Assembly (NCBI GenBank): GCA_023381535.1 | Contig: JAMCSN010000226.1 | Span: 434,001 to 498,000, forward strand | DNA: 64,000 nucleotides | Reading direction: 5' to 3' | Origin: Bacteroidota bacterium | Lineage (GTDB): Bacteria > Bacteroidota > Ignavibacteria > Ignavibacteriales > Melioribacteraceae | Shown here: positions 8,190 to 16,503 of the stretch, piece after piece | How the letters are laid out: each line of letters opens with the position of its first letter | Numbering within the stretch: the stretch's first letter is position 1 | Notes under the pieces: model-generated | Database searches by the model: none | Seen by the model: only the letters and a program-made list of their open reading frames with translations | Told to the model about the DNA's origin: nothing | Made by a program: the position numbers and the translations under genes

Positions 8190-9614
8190 TTAATTTGAGA
8201 GTATATCGGTAAGAGTTGAAAGGCTGATACTCTTTTTCTTATAAAACTCATCGAAGAAAGGTTGATATTTTGAATAAAGTTTGTGCAGTTTTTCCATTTT
8301 GTAATTCTCAAAAACCCAGAGATGTTTTTTGAATTTATAGAGACGGGAATAGATTGCGCGATTGTACAGCGGGCCGGCGATTCGCAATAGAATGTAAACC
8401 AGCCAATGCCAGAGATGAAACTTGAATTGAGAATTGCAAGTTGACCCGCTTCGACTCGCTGAATGTGAATGCAGCGAGGCGAGGAATTGAGAATTCTTGA
8501 TTGTTTTTTGGAAATAGTACGAAGCGCGGATATGATTCATTCCGTCGCCGAAACCGATTATGTCCGCAACCAATTTTTCACGCATCGATTTCTTCTCCGG
8601 CTCAAAAAAATCTTTGATTTTGCCAATGGAGAAAAACTCATTGATTAATTTCTGGAATTCTTCGGAAGATTGAACAAGCGCCGATCCTTTGTAGAGCGGG
8701 TCGCGGTTGAAATCTTTTTCCGGGTTGATAAAAATAGTTTGCTTATTCATCAGCCAGCTTTCTAGCGCGGTTGTAGATTCAAAGCATGTCCACAAATCGG
8801 AAACGCTTATCAGATCATGAATCGATTCTTCGCCGCATAAATAAAGAACGTTTTCATAATGAGCCAGCTCGCTCATTTCGTTTTTAACGGGCTCGGGACG
8901 TTCAGGAGCATTTTCCTGTGGATGCTGTTTGAGAACAAATAAAGCGTCTTTGTTGTTGATGATTGCTTGTTCTAAAATATCGCGAACTTTTTTTCTTTGC
9001 TCTTCGATCCATAAGAGTTTTGATTCATCGCCCTTGGCCCAAATCAGCAATTCATTTCTTCCGCGCGGATGATCAAGTTTGCCAAACGCCCAGCCGGCGT
9101 AGCCAATAACTTTTTTGTATTGTGACTTGTTGTACTTTCTGAGAAATTTATCCTTCTGCATGAACTTGTAAATTGTGTAGCGATCAAACCCGACACCGCC
9201 GGTTACAACAATTTTGTTCGCCGCTTCCGGCACTTCCTTCTTTAGAAATTCTGCTGTGCGTTCGCTCCAACAGCAGACGTAATCTTGATAAAACTTTTTA
9301 TCGCTGTTAAAACCCCATACGTTGAATGAACCGTCCAATCTAAAATTTCCTTCCGAGATCAAAGCAAAAAGAGGGATGTTCTGGTGGTGAGCGATTTTGG
9401 AAATTTCGAAATATAAGTTAGAACCAATCGTGTTAGCCTGAAGGATCACATCCGGTTTAATGCGGTAGATTTGATGAATATCGATATTGAGCGCGTGGTA
9501 AAATTCGCAATTAAGAAATCGCTCTGCAAAATAGCGGATCGGCAAAAGCATTTCCACATCACGCCCAACGGCGTCATCTGTAAAACAAAGTACTTTTATT
9601 TTTCGTGTTGTCAT
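8190..9614 (-). CDS. Surface carbohydrate biosynthesis protein (GT-B-like), with repeat-derived insert
   Basis: The 474-residue protein resembles the 'surface carbohydrate biosynthesis' group related to CDP-glycerol-type glycerophosphotransferases. An N-terminal Rossmann-like half ('KIKVLCFTDDAVGRDVEMLL', 'DVILQANTIGSNLYFE') is followed by 'VVTGGVGFDRY' (about 136-146), 'FVLKQHPQEN' (226-235) and 'DLWTCFESTTALESWLM' (273-289), a typical nucleotide-sugar binding C-terminal half. Residues about 378-397 are encoded by a 60-nt palindromic repeat flanked by a duplicated 'NSQF'. No Shine-Dalgarno sequence is seen before the ATG; a double-hairpin repeat lies there instead. It probably transfers or assembles a surface sugar, but donor and acceptor are unknown. 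Confidence 0.65.
   Translation of the reverse strand: MTTRKIKVLCFTDDAVGRDVEMLLPIRYFAERFLNCEFYHALNIDIHQIYRIKPDVILQANTIGSNLYFEISKIAHHQNIPLFALISEGNFRLDGSFNVWGFNSDKKFYQDYVCCWSERTAEFLKKEVPEAANKIVVTGGVGFDRYTIYKFMQKDKFLRKYNKSQYKKVIGYAGWAFGKLDHPRGRNELLIWAKGDESKLLWIEEQRKKVRDILEQAIINNKDALFVLKQHPQENAPERPEPVKNEMSELAHYENVLYLCGEESIHDLISVSDLWTCFESTTALESWLMNKQTIFINPEKDFNRDPLYKGSALVQSSEEFQKLINEFFSIGKIKDFFEPEKKSMREKLVADIIGFGDGMNHIRASYYFQKTIKNSQFLASLHSHSASRSGSTCNSQFKFHLWHWLVYILLRIAGPLYNRAIYSRLYKFKKHLWVFENYKMEKLHKLYSKYQPFFDEFYKKKSISLSTLTDILSN
8424..8495. repeat. Palindromic repeat copy inside a coding sequence (60-nt unit)
   Basis: GAATTGAGAATT occurs at 8424-8435 and again at 8484-8495, exactly 60 bases apart. 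Between them lies CCCGCTTCGACTCGCTG, a 10-nt loop and CAGCGAGGCGAG, which form a stem with 7 perfect pairs (CTCGCTG/CAGCGAG) and several imperfect ones beyond. The same element occurs twice in tandem at 16344-16452. Confidence 0.8.
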
Positions 9615-9621
9615 ATTTTTT

Positions 9622-9681
9622 GTAGGGAACGGTTAATAACCGTTCCGAAAAACCACGGAAGGGTCACAGACCCTTCCCTAC
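9622..9681. repeat. Double-hairpin repeat ending a glycosyltransferase gene
   Basis: Outer inverted repeats GTAGGG (9622-9627) and CCCTAC (9676-9681) enclose two perfect 9-bp hairpins: GGAACGGTT/AACCGTTCC (9626-9646) and GGAAGGGTC/GACCCTTCC (9657-9677). The element spans the short gap between two genes and overlaps the 3' end of the upstream GT4 gene, supplying its final codons and TGA stop. Confidence 0.75.
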
Positions 9682-10968
9682 GATTTGATCTAAATAGTCG
9701 GCTAATTTCTTGGTTAAATTTCTATTCGAATATTGTGAAATATCCGTTTGGTTTGAAACCAACTTTCCATGTCTAAATTTTTCATAAAGCTCTTTAACGG
9801 TTTTAATGGTTGTCTCTAGATCATTGAAACCGCACGTGTCACCTGCGCTGACCCCGCGAACAATTTTAGATGCGTCGCTATCCCCCGGCCCGATTACAAG
9901 AATCGGTCTACGCGAGGCAAGATATTCAAAAAGCTTTCCGGGAAGTCTTCCGTTTACATTTTGCATGTCGTTAAGAATCAGAAGAAGAACTTGTGACCGA
10001 CTCATCCTTTCCAAAGTTTCTTGTCTCGACAAGTACTCAAACAATCGAAGATTATTTTTTAATTCGAGCGATTCAATTTCGTTTATTATTGCGTGACCGA
10101 TAAATCCGGCGAGCTCAATCTCCAAATCATCTGCGAATTGCTTGTTTTCTTTCGACAATATTGACAGCGCTTTCCAGAGCATCTTTGCATTTCGATCCGG
10201 ACCAAGACTTCCGTAATGACTTAAAGTAAATTTTTGCGAGAGCTGAACATTAATATTTTTGAAATCATCTTCGTCGTAACCCCACACAATCACGCCGACA
10301 TTATTCGCTCCGATCGATTCCAAGTCGCGTTTCCATGTGTCGCTGCAAATCGTAACCTTATCAGCCCAACGGAACACGCGTTGTTCCATTGCCTCATGAA
10401 TCCTTTGCGAAATTGGATTTAGCATTAGCTGTGGAAAGTAATCAACTTGCGTCCATGGATCCTGAAAATCCGCATGCCACGGAATTCCCAACTTCTTTTT
10501 CACACCATATGCAATCATGTGTGTCGATTGCGGCGGACCATTTGTAAATAAAACATCAACCGGGTTTTCTTTTAAATACTTGGTTAAGAATTTCACGCTT
10601 GGGCGGATCCAAAATTTGCGGGCATCCGGGATAAAATTATTTCCGCGAATCCATATTCCAAGTTTGTGACCGAAGCTTGGTTTTTCTTCCTCCAAAAAAA
10701 CATTGTGGATTCGTTCTTCTTTCTTCTTTCCTGTTATGAATTTAAAAAGATTGTACGGCTCCCAAATTTTTGTTTTGAGTATTGTCGCGCCTTCCGGCAC
10801 ATCCTTAAAATTGCCTTCATCGAGAACAGGATATTCCGGATTATCGGCTGTGCAAATCACCGGCTCCCAGCCAAACTCGCGCAAGTATTTCGCAAACTTA
10901 AGACAGCGATGAACCGCTATTCCGCCCGCCGGCGGCCAGTAATATGATATGATCAAAACTTTTTTCAT
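9664..10968 (-). CDS. Glycosyltransferase family 4 protein
   Basis: The 434-residue GT-B enzyme begins 'KVLIISYYWPPAGGIAVHR', the classic GT4 opening, with 'DFQDPWTQVDY' near 177 and 'SHYGSLGPDRN' near 258 where the second Rossmann domain begins. The donor-binding block is 'GRLPGKLFEYLASRRPILVIGPGDSDASKIV' (read in two parts, about 349-380), with the Glu of the E-x7-E region around 'LFEYLA'. It presumably adds a sugar to the repeat unit of a surface polysaccharide or glycan in the cytoplasm. It overlaps the flippase gene by 4 bases. The C-terminal residues 'VGKGL' are encoded by the double-hairpin repeat, so the true C-terminus may have been altered. Sugar specificity cannot be told. Confidence 0.85.
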   Translation of the reverse strand: MKKVLIISYYWPPAGGIAVHRCLKFAKYLREFGWEPVICTADNPEYPVLDEGNFKDVPEGATILKTKIWEPYNLFKFITGKKKEERIHNVFLEEEKPSFGHKLGIWIRGNNFIPDARKFWIRPSVKFLTKYLKENPVDVLFTNGPPQSTHMIAYGVKKKLGIPWHADFQDPWTQVDYFPQLMLNPISQRIHEAMEQRVFRWADKVTICSDTWKRDLESIGANNVGVIVWGYDEDDFKNINVQLSQKFTLSHYGSLGPDRNAKMLWKALSILSKENKQFADDLEIELAGFIGHAIINEIESLELKNNLRLFEYLSRQETLERMSRSQVLLLILNDMQNVNGRLPGKLFEYLASRRPILVIGPGDSDASKIVRGVSAGDTCGFNDLETTIKTVKELYEKFRHGKLVSNQTDISQYSNRNLTKKLADYLDQIVGKGL

Positions 10969-12485
10969 GGCCGGATCATTGCGTCGGTATCTGTTGGAGG
11001 TTTTGCCGCACCTTTTATTATTCCTTTAATGAAATCAATTATCTTTGCCGGACTTGTCAGAATATCCAACTCGGCTTTTTCATAAAATTTAAAAAGGAAC
11101 AAAACAAACGGGAAAATAATTACCAGTAAAAGTTTAATTGCAATAAGTAAAGCGGTATTCATTGCTGGCAGAAAATAAATTGCCGATGCAAAAATCGATC
11201 CGGCAACAATCATCAATAATAGTTTGCGGTTCTCAAAATCGATTCTGAAATATTTGTTCGAAACATTTTGCGTTATTAAATAAAAAATTACAAATGACAC
11301 AAGCGTATTCACCGCCGCAGCCATTATTCCATACATGGGAATAAAAATAAAATTTAAAATTATGTTCAACGCCGAAGCGCCGATTGTAATCCATGCAATA
11401 TGCTTGGTGTTCTTGGTCAGCATCATTCCTAACGAAGCGGTTAAGCGCATACCGCTGAAGACATATGAGAGCAAAATAATCGGGACAACCAAATACGCGG
11501 AATAAAAATCTGATTGCTGCGCAAAGAGTCTAACAATTTCTTTGCTGAAGAGAGAAAGAAAAACAAAACCCCAGACAAAAACGAAAGTCGAATACGTCAT
11601 CAGTTTAGAGAAAAAACGGCTATCATCCGGCTGTCTGAAATATTTATACGCAATCGGCAAGAGTCCAAGACTGAACGGAAGAACAAGAAACATATTGAGC
11701 ACGCCGGCAATTCTGTAAGCGAGACCGTACAATGCAACATGTTTAGAGCCGAGCAAGAGTTTTATAATGTATCGATCGCTTTGGTTCAGAAGCATAAATC
11801 CCAACGAACTAAAAATGAGAGGGAAGCCGAATTTGAGTGCAACTGAAAGAATTTCTTTGTTGAAATTCGGTTTCATCATCGGAATCATTTTGGTCAGAAG
11901 CGCTATCGTTGTCAAAAATTCGGCAATCAGAGCGGCTAATAAAATTCCCGCTATTCCTTTGTCTTTATACGCGACGAGATAGATAGTGAAGAACGTCATC
12001 ACCAAAGTTTTGGCGACGCTCACAAAAGAATAGTATGCCGATTCTTCATCCGCCCTTGTTTTTGCAAGGAACAAATCGTTCATCACACGAAGCAAAACAA
12101 TGTAAGCGGTTAAACGAATATATTCTGCAGTAATCTGAGAATGAGCGAAAAATGCAGAGAACTTTGTGGTGATTATTTCGGAAGCAAGAACAAGAACGGC
12201 ACAGACGGTAAGGACGAAAGTTGTAAGAGTGAAAAGCGTTGAACCTTTCTGCTCTTCATATTCTTTATTGTTGTTCAGAAAAATTAACGAGCTTGCTTGA
12301 CCAAGAATTGCAACCCCTGCAAGAATTTGAATTGTGTTATCGATAAGATCCCAATTACCAAAATCGCTCAACACAAGTTTTGCCGTAAACAACGGAAGAA
12401 GAATTACGCCGACAACTTTCGGCGCAATATTGCTAAGACTATAAATGAAAGTGTCGCGGACAGTACTTTTTAACCGTTCCAGCAT
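10965..12485 (-). CDS. Polysaccharide flippase, Wzx/MATE-like (MOP superfamily)
   Basis: The 506-residue integral membrane protein has about 12-14 hydrophobic segments and the MOP-family layout: 'SLSNIAPKVVGVILLPLFT' at the N-terminus, 'NQSDRYIIKLLLG' near 234, and 'AAAVNTLVSFVIFYLITQNV' in the C-terminal half. It should flip undecaprenyl-linked repeat units across the inner membrane. It lies between a GT4 gene (4-base overlap downstream) and the YfhO gene (directly abutting upstream), as expected for a Wzx in a glycan cluster. A short hydrophilic tail follows the last helix. No Wzy-type polymerase is obvious nearby, though YfhO is a large multi-pass protein. Confidence 0.85.
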   Translation of the reverse strand: MLERLKSTVRDTFIYSLSNIAPKVVGVILLPLFTAKLVLSDFGNWDLIDNTIQILAGVAILGQASSLIFLNNNKEYEEQKGSTLFTLTTFVLTVCAVLVLASEIITTKFSAFFAHSQITAEYIRLTAYIVLLRVMNDLFLAKTRADEESAYYSFVSVAKTLVMTFFTIYLVAYKDKGIAGILLAALIAEFLTTIALLTKMIPMMKPNFNKEILSVALKFGFPLIFSSLGFMLLNQSDRYIIKLLLGSKHVALYGLAYRIAGVLNMFLVLPFSLGLLPIAYKYFRQPDDSRFFSKLMTYSTFVFVWGFVFLSLFSKEIVRLFAQQSDFYSAYLVVPIILLSYVFSGMRLTASLGMMLTKNTKHIAWITIGASALNIILNFIFIPMYGIMAAAVNTLVSFVIFYLITQNVSNKYFRIDFENRKLLLMIVAGSIFASAIYFLPAMNTALLIAIKLLLVIIFPFVLFLFKFYEKAELDILTSPAKIIDFIKGIIKGAAKPPTDTDAMIRP

Positions 12486-15023
12486 TTACTTTTTCCCCGG
12501 CGCTTTCTTTTTTGTTGATAAGAACAACATGTACCCAAGTCCGCCAAACATCATTACGTTAAGGATCAACGACAAATATTTTCCAGCGACAAATCCACCC
12601 GGTTCATAGACAAACTTAACTTTGTGTTTCCCTTGCGGAACAACGATGCCTTGAAATCCATAATCAGCTTTGTAAATAGTTGCCGGCGAATTATCTATGA
12701 ACGCTTTCCAGCCGGGCAAATAGGTCGTTCCGAAAAACAAAAAGTTGCTGCTCTTGCAATTAACATCGGCGGCGAGAGATTCATCTTTATAAGAAATAAT
12801 TTGCGCCGAATTTGTCGAATCGCCTTTATCGAATTTGAAATCTAACTTTTCCACGAACGCGAGTTTCTTAGGATCGAACGAATTGTTCTTGATAGCATTC
12901 AACATATCAACGCCGGATTTTTGTGCGACACTATCAACAAAATAAATTCTTGGCAACGCCTTTTCGTTCCGGTAAACAAATTCGTCTTTACCTTGATAGA
13001 TATTTGCAAATCCATCGGGATTGTACGGGCGATCAGTTACAACATATTTTACACCGAGCATTCTCCAAAGTGTTGGATTGACTGGGCCGACAACATCCAT
13101 AATATCTTGATAGCTTCTTGGTTTTACCGCAGAGTAACCGTAAAAATCTTCCTGCAAAAAATAAACGTTAAAATTTGCGTTGCTGGAAAACGATCCCAAC
13201 GAACCGTCTTGTTTCAAATTCAAAATGCGGTGCGGTTCTTTATCGTTCTGCTGTTTGATCACGGAAATGTAATTCGGTTCTCTGAATAGATCGTTTACCT
13301 TTTCAGAATCGACGTATGATGCGCCGCGGTGACTTACTCTGAACAAGTCGAACAGAACAAGCACAGCTATTCCGGCGATAAAAAGTTCTTTGTTCAATTT
13401 TAATTTTATGAACGCATAAATCAAACCGAACGTTAAAGCGAGCAACGCAAACGACGCAAGCAGATCACCCTTGAACATGTCCGTCATATATTCCGCCAGC
13501 GCGTTGAATGTTTGTGCTTCTTGCTGCGCCCGCTGCGATTGACCGAGCGAAGCAGCGTAATCGCTAACACGCTGTGTAAACCAGCTGCCAATACTTCCGC
13601 TTAGAAGAAAGAACAGAACAAACAATCCCGCAAACGTCATCGCGGTGTACTTGAAAATTTTTTCTGTCTTTGCATTTTTTTCATCGCGCAGAGAAATAAT
13701 TTTCATTATACCAAATCCGGCAAGAATAGGGAAGATGATTTGAATTATATGAAGAGTCATCGAAGGCGAACGGAAATTATCGAATCCCGGAAAATGATAG
13801 TAAAACAGATTATATAGAAATGGGAGTGTCCTTCCGAAAGAGAGCAAGAGAAAGAGCACAACCACGATTCCGAAGAACTGCACAATCGGATCCCTCCAGC
13901 GAACAATCAATGTGAAAATACCGAGCGCAAAAATTATGATTCCCATGTACATGGCAACATCAACCGAAGTCATTTGTCCGAAGTACGTGTTCACTTCATA
14001 ATCTTGATTTTGCGTAAGCGGACCGTTGTAAGTTGATTTTCCAAATCCATAGTAAGAAGGAACGATGAATGTCAAAATTTCACCGGGCGAGTATGACCAA
14101 TTTGTTGCGTACTCGTAAGCGTTGTTCGGCGATTCCGCGCCGGTTTCTTTCAGTTCCGTAACGCTTTTCGTTCCGCGAGTAGAATACGGTTTGTATTCAT
14201 ATAGCTGCGCGTAAGTATCGAACGACATCAGAAAAGCAATCAAGCCTGCAAGAGCAACAATGCCGAGAGACTTCAACAACTGTTTTTGCAATGCATTGTC
14301 TTTAGTGATGAAAGAACGAACAAAGAAGTAAATGAAATAAATAATCGTTACCAGAATAAAATAAAACACAATTTGAACGTGAGCGCCGAGAACAAGAAGA
14401 TGCATGCCGAGCAGAAACAATGCAAAATCCAGCCATGTAATTTTTTTCTGAAATTTGAATAGCATCATCAAGATAAAAGGAAAGACGGCGAGACTCATCA
14501 GTTTTGTAATGTGACCGATATAAAAGAGAAGCACTATTCCGGTGCTGAAAATTGTTGCAACCGAAACAAGAAAGCTTATGCCCCGTCCGGCGCCGAAACT
14601 CCGCATAAAGAAAAAAGCTGTGAACGCAAGGATGACAAAACTGAAAGTGTAAATGGCGTTGTAATCATGAAAAAATGCCGAATAAATTTTTGAAGCATAA
14701 GAATAAACATCGGCGGTTAAATCGAACCAGCGTAGCGACATTGATGTTGCGACCGCAGGCATTCCGCAAAATATGTAAGGGTTCCAAAGAGAAAAGCCGT
14801 CCCGGTCTTTGGTAGCATACTCGCGCAGACTTTTTACCTGGATAAGATCGCCGGAAGATGTTGTCTTATCGCCGAACATTACAGGCGAAAAGAAGATTAA
14901 GATTAAGATCAAGAGTAAGATCAAGAGCGCAGGAGTTTGATACTTCTCAGGAACATACTTGCTGAATTTAAATCCGGCATCTGCTGATTTTGGTGTCGTC
15001 GATTTTTTTTGTTGCTTTGTCAT
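12486..15023 (-). CDS. YfhO-family large membrane protein
   Basis: The 845-residue protein starts with a Lys-rich cytoplasmic head (about 1-30), then roughly a dozen hydrophobic segments to about residue 560, a soluble domain of about 250 residues, and a last membrane helix before a basic tail. 'PYIFCGMPAVATS' near 103-115 and the soluble 'NPTLWRMLGVKYVVTDRP' region are typical of YfhO proteins, which have a GT-C-like membrane fold and are implicated in adding sugars to extracytoplasmic polymers in Firmicutes. Here it is embedded in the glycan operon, abutting the flippase, so transfer of a lipid-linked sugar outside the membrane is a reasonable guess. Function in this phylum is not established. 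Confidence 0.8.
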   Translation of the reverse strand: MTKQQKKSTTPKSADAGFKFSKYVPEKYQTPALLILLLILILIFFSPVMFGDKTTSSGDLIQVKSLREYATKDRDGFSLWNPYIFCGMPAVATSMSLRWFDLTADVYSYASKIYSAFFHDYNAIYTFSFVILAFTAFFFMRSFGAGRGISFLVSVATIFSTGIVLLFYIGHITKLMSLAVFPFILMMLFKFQKKITWLDFALFLLGMHLLVLGAHVQIVFYFILVTIIYFIYFFVRSFITKDNALQKQLLKSLGIVALAGLIAFLMSFDTYAQLYEYKPYSTRGTKSVTELKETGAESPNNAYEYATNWSYSPGEILTFIVPSYYGFGKSTYNGPLTQNQDYEVNTYFGQMTSVDVAMYMGIIIFALGIFTLIVRWRDPIVQFFGIVVVLFLLLSFGRTLPFLYNLFYYHFPGFDNFRSPSMTLHIIQIIFPILAGFGIMKIISLRDEKNAKTEKIFKYTAMTFAGLFVLFFLLSGSIGSWFTQRVSDYAASLGQSQRAQQEAQTFNALAEYMTDMFKGDLLASFALLALTFGLIYAFIKLKLNKELFIAGIAVLVLFDLFRVSHRGASYVDSEKVNDLFREPNYISVIKQQNDKEPHRILNLKQDGSLGSFSSNANFNVYFLQEDFYGYSAVKPRSYQDIMDVVGPVNPTLWRMLGVKYVVTDRPYNPDGFANIYQGKDEFVYRNEKALPRIYFVDSVAQKSGVDMLNAIKNNSFDPKKLAFVEKLDFKFDKGDSTNSAQIISYKDESLAADVNCKSSNFLFFGTTYLPGWKAFIDNSPATIYKADYGFQGIVVPQGKHKVKFVYEPGGFVAGKYLSLILNVMMFGGLGYMLFLSTKKKAPGKK

Positions 15024-15051
15024 TTATTCTCCACTCGTTCATGGTGACAAA

Positions 15052-16338
15052 TTATTTATTCAAAATTGTTTTAGCGTAGTTTTCCCAGCTCATGTTTTTA
15101 GCTTGCTCTTCAATCCGTTCGCGCGGAATAGGATTGTTCAGAAATTCTTTCATCACCGAATACATTGAATCGATGTTGTCCGGTTCGGCTAAATATCCGT
15201 TGTAACCGTGTTTTATCGTTTCGGGAAAATGCCCAACTTTAGTTGCAATTGTCGGAAGCTTAAAATTATACGCCATGGATTCAACGCCGGAAGGCGTAGC
15301 AACAAGATAAAACAAAACATTGCAGTCCGCCACTTGAAAATATTTGTGAACTTCTTCATTGCCGACGTATCTGTTCACAACGACGACTTGATCGCTGATG
15401 CCGAGTTGATTGATCAATTCGAGCGGGCGGTAATTGCTTTCGTCATCGGCTTTGCGGATAAGTATTTTCTTGATCAATCCGAACACGCCTTGTTTTATCT
15501 TGGTTGAAAATTTCTTTGTGTCCAACGTATTCCAGAATGATTCGCCGACGACAAGAAGCGAAACATCGTCGCGTTCTTTTGCAAGTTTGGCGAATGAAGC
15601 GATCACATTATGCAAACCTTTGTACTTGCGGATGAATCCGAAGAAGAGAAAAACATGCTTGCGTAGACCCAATTCCTTCTTAACTTTTTCTTTGTCGAAT
15701 TTGGGATCGGGCGTGAACATATTGTAAACGGGATGGTAGAGCTTTAGAATCTGTTGTTGGTTATTGGTTACTGGTTGTTGGTGATCCAATCGTTTTTGGT
15801 CTTCTTTACATAAAGTGTAATTCTGATTAGGAAAAACTTTTTTCAGTTCGTCGAATGTTTTGAGCGAGTGAACTATAAACGTATGCGGCTTCGAAAGAGC
15901 GTAGCGAAGCATTGCTTTATCAATTACGCTTCCTTCTTTTTGAGCAACAACGTGCAGATCAAAAATAATTTCACATCTGCATACTTGTTTCAAGTTCTTT
16001 GCAATGAATCCCATCGGCAAACCTTGAACCGCGATTGCCCATTGAAAAATTGCAATGTCGGGATTGATTTCTTTGATCGCGCGTACTGTCTGTTTCCAGG
16101 TAAACGGATTGTTGTAATTCGTTACGTACTGAACTTTTATGTTCGTTCCGTCTAAAAGATTTTTCTTGCTGGATCGATCAATAAAATCGCGGGGGATGAT
16201 TGACGGGTACTGTTGAATCCATGAAATGACATAAACTTCGGCGCCAAGTTTATCTAAAGCTTTTGCAAGCGATGCCGTGTAGTTCGCAATTCCGCCTTTG
16301 AATTGCGGACCGGGACCGAAGATTACAACCTTTTTCAT
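15052..16338 (-). CDS. Glycosyltransferase family 4 protein with a repeat-encoded segment
   Basis: The 428-residue GT4 enzyme opens 'KVVIFGPGPQFKGGIANYT', has a 'FDLHVVAQKEG' region near 126-136, 'FLFFGFIRKYKGLH' (about 230-243) at the start of the donor domain, and 'PSGVESMAYNFKLPTIATKVG' split across 347-368 as the nucleotide-sugar loop. Residues about 185-196, rich in Gln, Asn and Pro, are encoded by an AATAACC/CCAACAAC-type repeat (15751-15788) and lie between the two Rossmann domains, a position where an insertion would be tolerated. It should transfer a sugar in the cytoplasm for the surface glycan. The upstream spacer contains two tandem palindromic repeats. Confidence 0.85.
   Translation of the reverse strand: MKKVVIFGPGPQFKGGIANYTASLAKALDKLGAEVYVISWIQQYPSIIPRDFIDRSSKKNLLDGTNIKVQYVTNYNNPFTWKQTVRAIKEINPDIAIFQWAIAVQGLPMGFIAKNLKQVCRCEIIFDLHVVAQKEGSVIDKAMLRYALSKPHTFIVHSLKTFDELKKVFPNQNYTLCKEDQKRLDHQQPVTNNQQQILKLYHPVYNMFTPDPKFDKEKVKKELGLRKHVFLFFGFIRKYKGLHNVIASFAKLAKERDDVSLLVVGESFWNTLDTKKFSTKIKQGVFGLIKKILIRKADDESNYRPLELINQLGISDQVVVVNRYVGNEEVHKYFQVADCNVLFYLVATPSGVESMAYNFKLPTIATKVGHFPETIKHGYNGYLAEPDNIDSMYSVMKEFLNNPIPRERIEEQAKNMSWENYAKTILNK
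15751..15788. repeat. TTGGTTATTGG-type repeat within a glycosyltransferase gene
   Basis: The plus strand reads as successive variants of TTGTTGG, TTATTGG and TTACTGG. It is in frame with the surrounding minus-strand gene, where it encodes a Gln/Asn/Pro-rich run between the two domains. The unit matches the repeat at the pseB 3' end (7061-7115). Confidence 0.6.
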
Positions 16339-16343
16339 AAGGC

Positions 16344-16452
16344 AATTGAGAATTGACCCGCTTCGACTTGCTGGACGTAAGTGAAGCGAGGCGAGGAATT
16401 GACCCGCTTCGACTCGCTGAATGTGAATACAGCGAGGCGAGGAATTGAGAAC
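16344..16452. repeat. Two tandem copies of the CCGCTTCGACT palindromic repeat
   Basis: Two head-to-tail units, each starting AATTGACCCGCTTCGACT (about 16351 and 16398) and ending in GCGAGGCGAGG, fill most of the spacer between the epimerase and GT4 genes. Each has a CTTGCTG or CTCGCTG arm facing AGCGAG across a 10-nt loop. The second unit is nearly identical to the copy inside the gene at 8190-9614. Confidence 0.8.
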
Positions 16453-16503
16453 TTTATGAATATCATTTTCACGTTACGCCTCTTGCTTCTTATCAAACTC
16501 GTT

